Positions 18,664-20,314 of a stretch of 20,314 bases of DNA are shown here, in pieces (position 1 is the first letter of the stretch; every line of letters begins with the position of its first letter). Both the position numbers and the translations under genes were made by a program. Below the pieces are notes generated by a model. The model was not told the DNA's origin and did not search any database. It worked only from the letters and a program-made list of their open reading frames with translations. The stretch comes from Branchiostoma floridae (Eukaryota; Chordata; Leptocardii; Amphioxiformes; Branchiostomatidae), in NCBI RefSeq assembly GCF_000003815.2, contig NC_049988.1, positions 6,331,192 through 6,351,505 of the forward strand, given 5' to 3'.

Positions 18664-18984
18664 ACAACTTTGTACAGTCCACTCTGCTGTGAGGCGGTCG
18701 GCCCTGTGCCATAGGATAGATTTCTAGCCTCCAAGGATTCATTGATAGCCTGAGAATGGCCCTGCCCTGTCTGATCATGATCGTTGTCAACATGTATATA
18801 CTGGTGATCATGACCACTGGTCACTACACCAGCTGTGGTGTTTGTGTACTGTTCAGTGATTGCCTGAGACTGGCCCTGCCCTGTCTGACCCTGCCCACTG
18901 ATCACTGCATCATGATCAGACGTTTCTTCAGAAGGCTGCCTTGGACCTGCATCTACAACAGCTACGGTGTTAATGCTGTTGGAT
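18664..18984 (-). pseudogene. LRR receptor tail downstream of the frameshift
   Basis: On the - strand this keeps an open frame from the 16-bp duplication down to the LINE target site, but in a different frame from the receptor above. It encodes repeated units: TGQGQSQAITE, NTTAGVVTSGHDHQYIHVDN, TGQGHSQAINES, LSYGTG and SGLYKVVGQY. YIHV and YKVV have the Y-x-x-V form that SH2 domains can bind when phosphorylated; this is only suggestive. The segment would be read as tail if the duplication were absent. Confidence 0.75.
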
Positions 18985-20314
18985 TCAGTGATGGCCTGAG
19001 ATTGGTCCTGCCTGAGATTGGTCCTGCCCTGTCTGATTATTACCACTGGTCACTACAGTAACAGTCGTGTTAAGCTTACTCATGGGAATGTTATAATTTG
19101 GGCCTGAAGAAGGGTCTGAAGGAGGGTTCTCGGTCCTCCTCTTATGCCAGATTGTGAGAATTATGGTAACAATGAGGGCAATGCCAACTATCAGACCACA
19201 GACAGAGCCAATGAAAACAGGTAGGGGTAAAATGATAACAGATCGTTTGGAACTGTCGTTTTCCGGTCTGTCTGAAGTGGGTTGAATTGATGAACTTGTT
19301 GTTACTCCTGTGTTGCCTCCCTTTCCTGCTGGACCTGTTGTTGAGCCAGCTGACGTGCTATTGTAATCGTCGGACGTTGCCGGGACATCTTCATGGGAAC
19401 TGCTTATCTCCGTTTTTTCTGGAGTGGTTGAAAGGAGTGTTGTTGCCCTTGTTTTGCCTGCAGGAACTGTTTTTGAGCCGGCTGTTTTACCATTGTTGTT
19501 AACGGTTACATGGACATTAACGGGTAGTGCTGATGTGGTTGTCTCTGTACATACCAAATCTTCAGGATTGACATCTCTAAGCTTCTGTCCCCCGAATTTA
19601 GCGGGTTCGGTACAGATTATCTGGTCTTTAATTGTAGGAAAATCAGTTGAATCTAGCCTGAAGGGAGCCATCTTACAGTCACACTGCCAGGGGTTCCCGT
19701 CAAGTTTTATGACGAGATTTGATAGGCCAAAAGCTAAAGGAGAAATGGCAGACATCTTGTTCAAGCTAAGGTCCAAACGTCGGAGTTTGGGCAGGTTTCC
19801 AAAAGCACCATCCTGAAGCATTGTTATCTGGCTGTTGAACAGGTGCAACTCTTGTAGCTGGGGTAGATCTTTAAATGTACCTGTCTGAATTATTGTTATC
19901 TGGTTGTTGTACAGCCACAACTCTTGTAGCTGGGGTAGTTTTACAAATGAACCTGCCTGAATCATTGTTATCTGGCTTTCGAACAGATGCACCTCTTGTA
20001 GCTGTGGGATATTTACAAATGTACCTTCCTCAATTATTGTTATCTGGTTGTAGTACAAGTACAACTTTTTTAGCAGGGGGAGGTTTGCAAATGCACCTTC
20101 TCGAATTATTTTAATTTTGTTGGAGGACAGCCACAACTCTTGCAGTCGGGATACATTTGCAAATGCACCAGACTTAATTATTGTTATCTGGTTATGTTTC
20201 AAATCTAGCTGTTTGAGGGATGTTGGGAGGTTCTGAGGGATGCTGGTGAGGCCCTGGTTGTAAAAGCATTTGCAGTTTGGTAATGGTGCACAGCAATACC
20301 GTGCGCATCTGCAG
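18985..20314 (-). CDS. Leucine-rich-repeat transmembrane receptor, N-terminus beyond window, tail truncated
   Basis: The frame is open from the right edge to TGA at 18985-18987 (442 codons in view). No start is visible: a TTG at 20200-20202 is internal, and the frame continues upstream through an LRRNT-like cysteine cluster (CRCARYCC, NCKC) and GLTSIPQNLPTS, so the signal peptide lies outside. Counting from that TTG as residue 1, about seven 24-residue LRRs (LYNNQITIIQTGTFKDLPQL-type) fill 1-167. An LRRCT (NPWQCDC to EDLVC) fills about 170-218, a Ser/Thr/Gly-rich stalk 219-318, and one membrane segment (LPVFIGSVCGLIVGIALIVT and on) about 322-351, followed by the stop-transfer HKRR. Only about 50 tail residues remain, because a 16-bp duplication shifts the frame. 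It is probably a cell-surface recognition or adhesion receptor; ligand unknown. Confidence 0.9.
   Translation of the reverse strand, partial: CRCARYCCAPLPNCKCFYNQGLTSIPQNLPTSLKQLDLKHNQITIIKSGAFANVSRLQELWLSSNKIKIIREGAFANLPLLKKLYLYYNQITIIEEGTFVNIPQLQEVHLFESQITMIQAGSFVKLPQLQELWLYNNQITIIQTGTFKDLPQLQELHLFNSQITMLQDGAFGNLPKLRRLDLSLNKMSAISPLAFGLSNLVIKLDGNPWQCDCKMAPFRLDSTDFPTIKDQIICTEPAKFGGQKLRDVNPEDLVCTETTTSALPVNVHVTVNNNGKTAGSKTVPAGKTRATTLLSTTPEKTEISSSHEDVPATSDDYNSTSAGSTTGPAGKGGNTGVTTSSSIQPTSDRPENDSSKRSVIILPLPVFIGSVCGLIVGIALIVTIILTIWHKRRTENPPSDPSSGPNYNIPMSKLNTTVTVVTSGNNQTGQDQSQAGPISGHH
18995..19026 (-). repeat. 16-bp tandem duplication causing a frameshift in the LRR tail
   Basis: cctgagattggtcctg occurs at 18995-19010 and again, identical, at 19011-19026. 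Sixteen bases shift the frame by one. With one copy the tail would read QDQSQA directly into ITES in the frame open to 18664; with two it reads QDQSQAGPISGHH and stops. Confidence 0.92.

Noticed and set aside
1-20314. CRISPR array, operon or bacterial defence-type system
   Set aside because: Gene structure is eukaryotic with introns; the tandem repeats have no unique spacers and no associated genes.

Overview
The window looks like a piece of a draft amphioxus (Branchiostoma-type) genome. Genes are split into short exons with GT/AG introns, the introns are long and AT-rich, and miniature inverted-repeat elements are frequent. The right end holds a leucine-rich-repeat (LRR) membrane receptor whose cytoplasmic tail repeats (TGQGQSQA..., VTSGHDHQYE) I recall from amphioxus predicted proteins. 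A run of exactly 100 Ns (18489-18588) and a single N (15491) mark an unfinished assembly. The species call is inference from gene style, not from a search.

Layout. Positions 1-10242 contain no exon I can defend. This stretch is intronic or intergenic and carries foldback elements (3047-3258, 3271-3409, 5143-5280, 7404-7462, 8871-8909), a tRNA-like SINE relic (about 4085-4150) and a paired octamer repeat (9158-9297). Positions 10243-15211 on the + strand hold seven exons (315 full codons) of a kinesin-3 family motor, most like KIF28/KLP-6. They cover the part after the motor and FHA regions: a linker, a KIF1-type region, a C2-like fold and the start of a coiled coil. The motor exons lie outside the window and the C-terminus is not firmly located. 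Positions 15287-15600 carry a non-LTR retrotransposon (LINE) 3' end on the - strand, followed at 15611-16562 by about 40 copies of a 24-bp tandem repeat with a 336-bp higher-order period. Positions 16660-17580 have no recognised gene. Positions 17599-20314 on the - strand are an LRR transmembrane receptor that runs off the right edge at its N-terminus. Its ectodomain and membrane segment are intact. Its cytoplasmic tail is broken by a 16-bp tandem duplication and, further on, by a 5'-truncated LINE (18026-18651) flanked by a 12-bp target-site duplication.

The kinesin and the LRR gene converge. Nothing suggests that they work together, and I see no operon-like or multi-gene system. The most unusual structure is inside the kinesin gene: three separate exon borders (3' end of exon 2, 5' end of exon 5, 3' end of exon 5) have been duplicated into the neighbouring intron together with their splice site. 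The upstream copies of the exon 5 border form a tandem array of decoy acceptors, each followed in frame by a stop codon.
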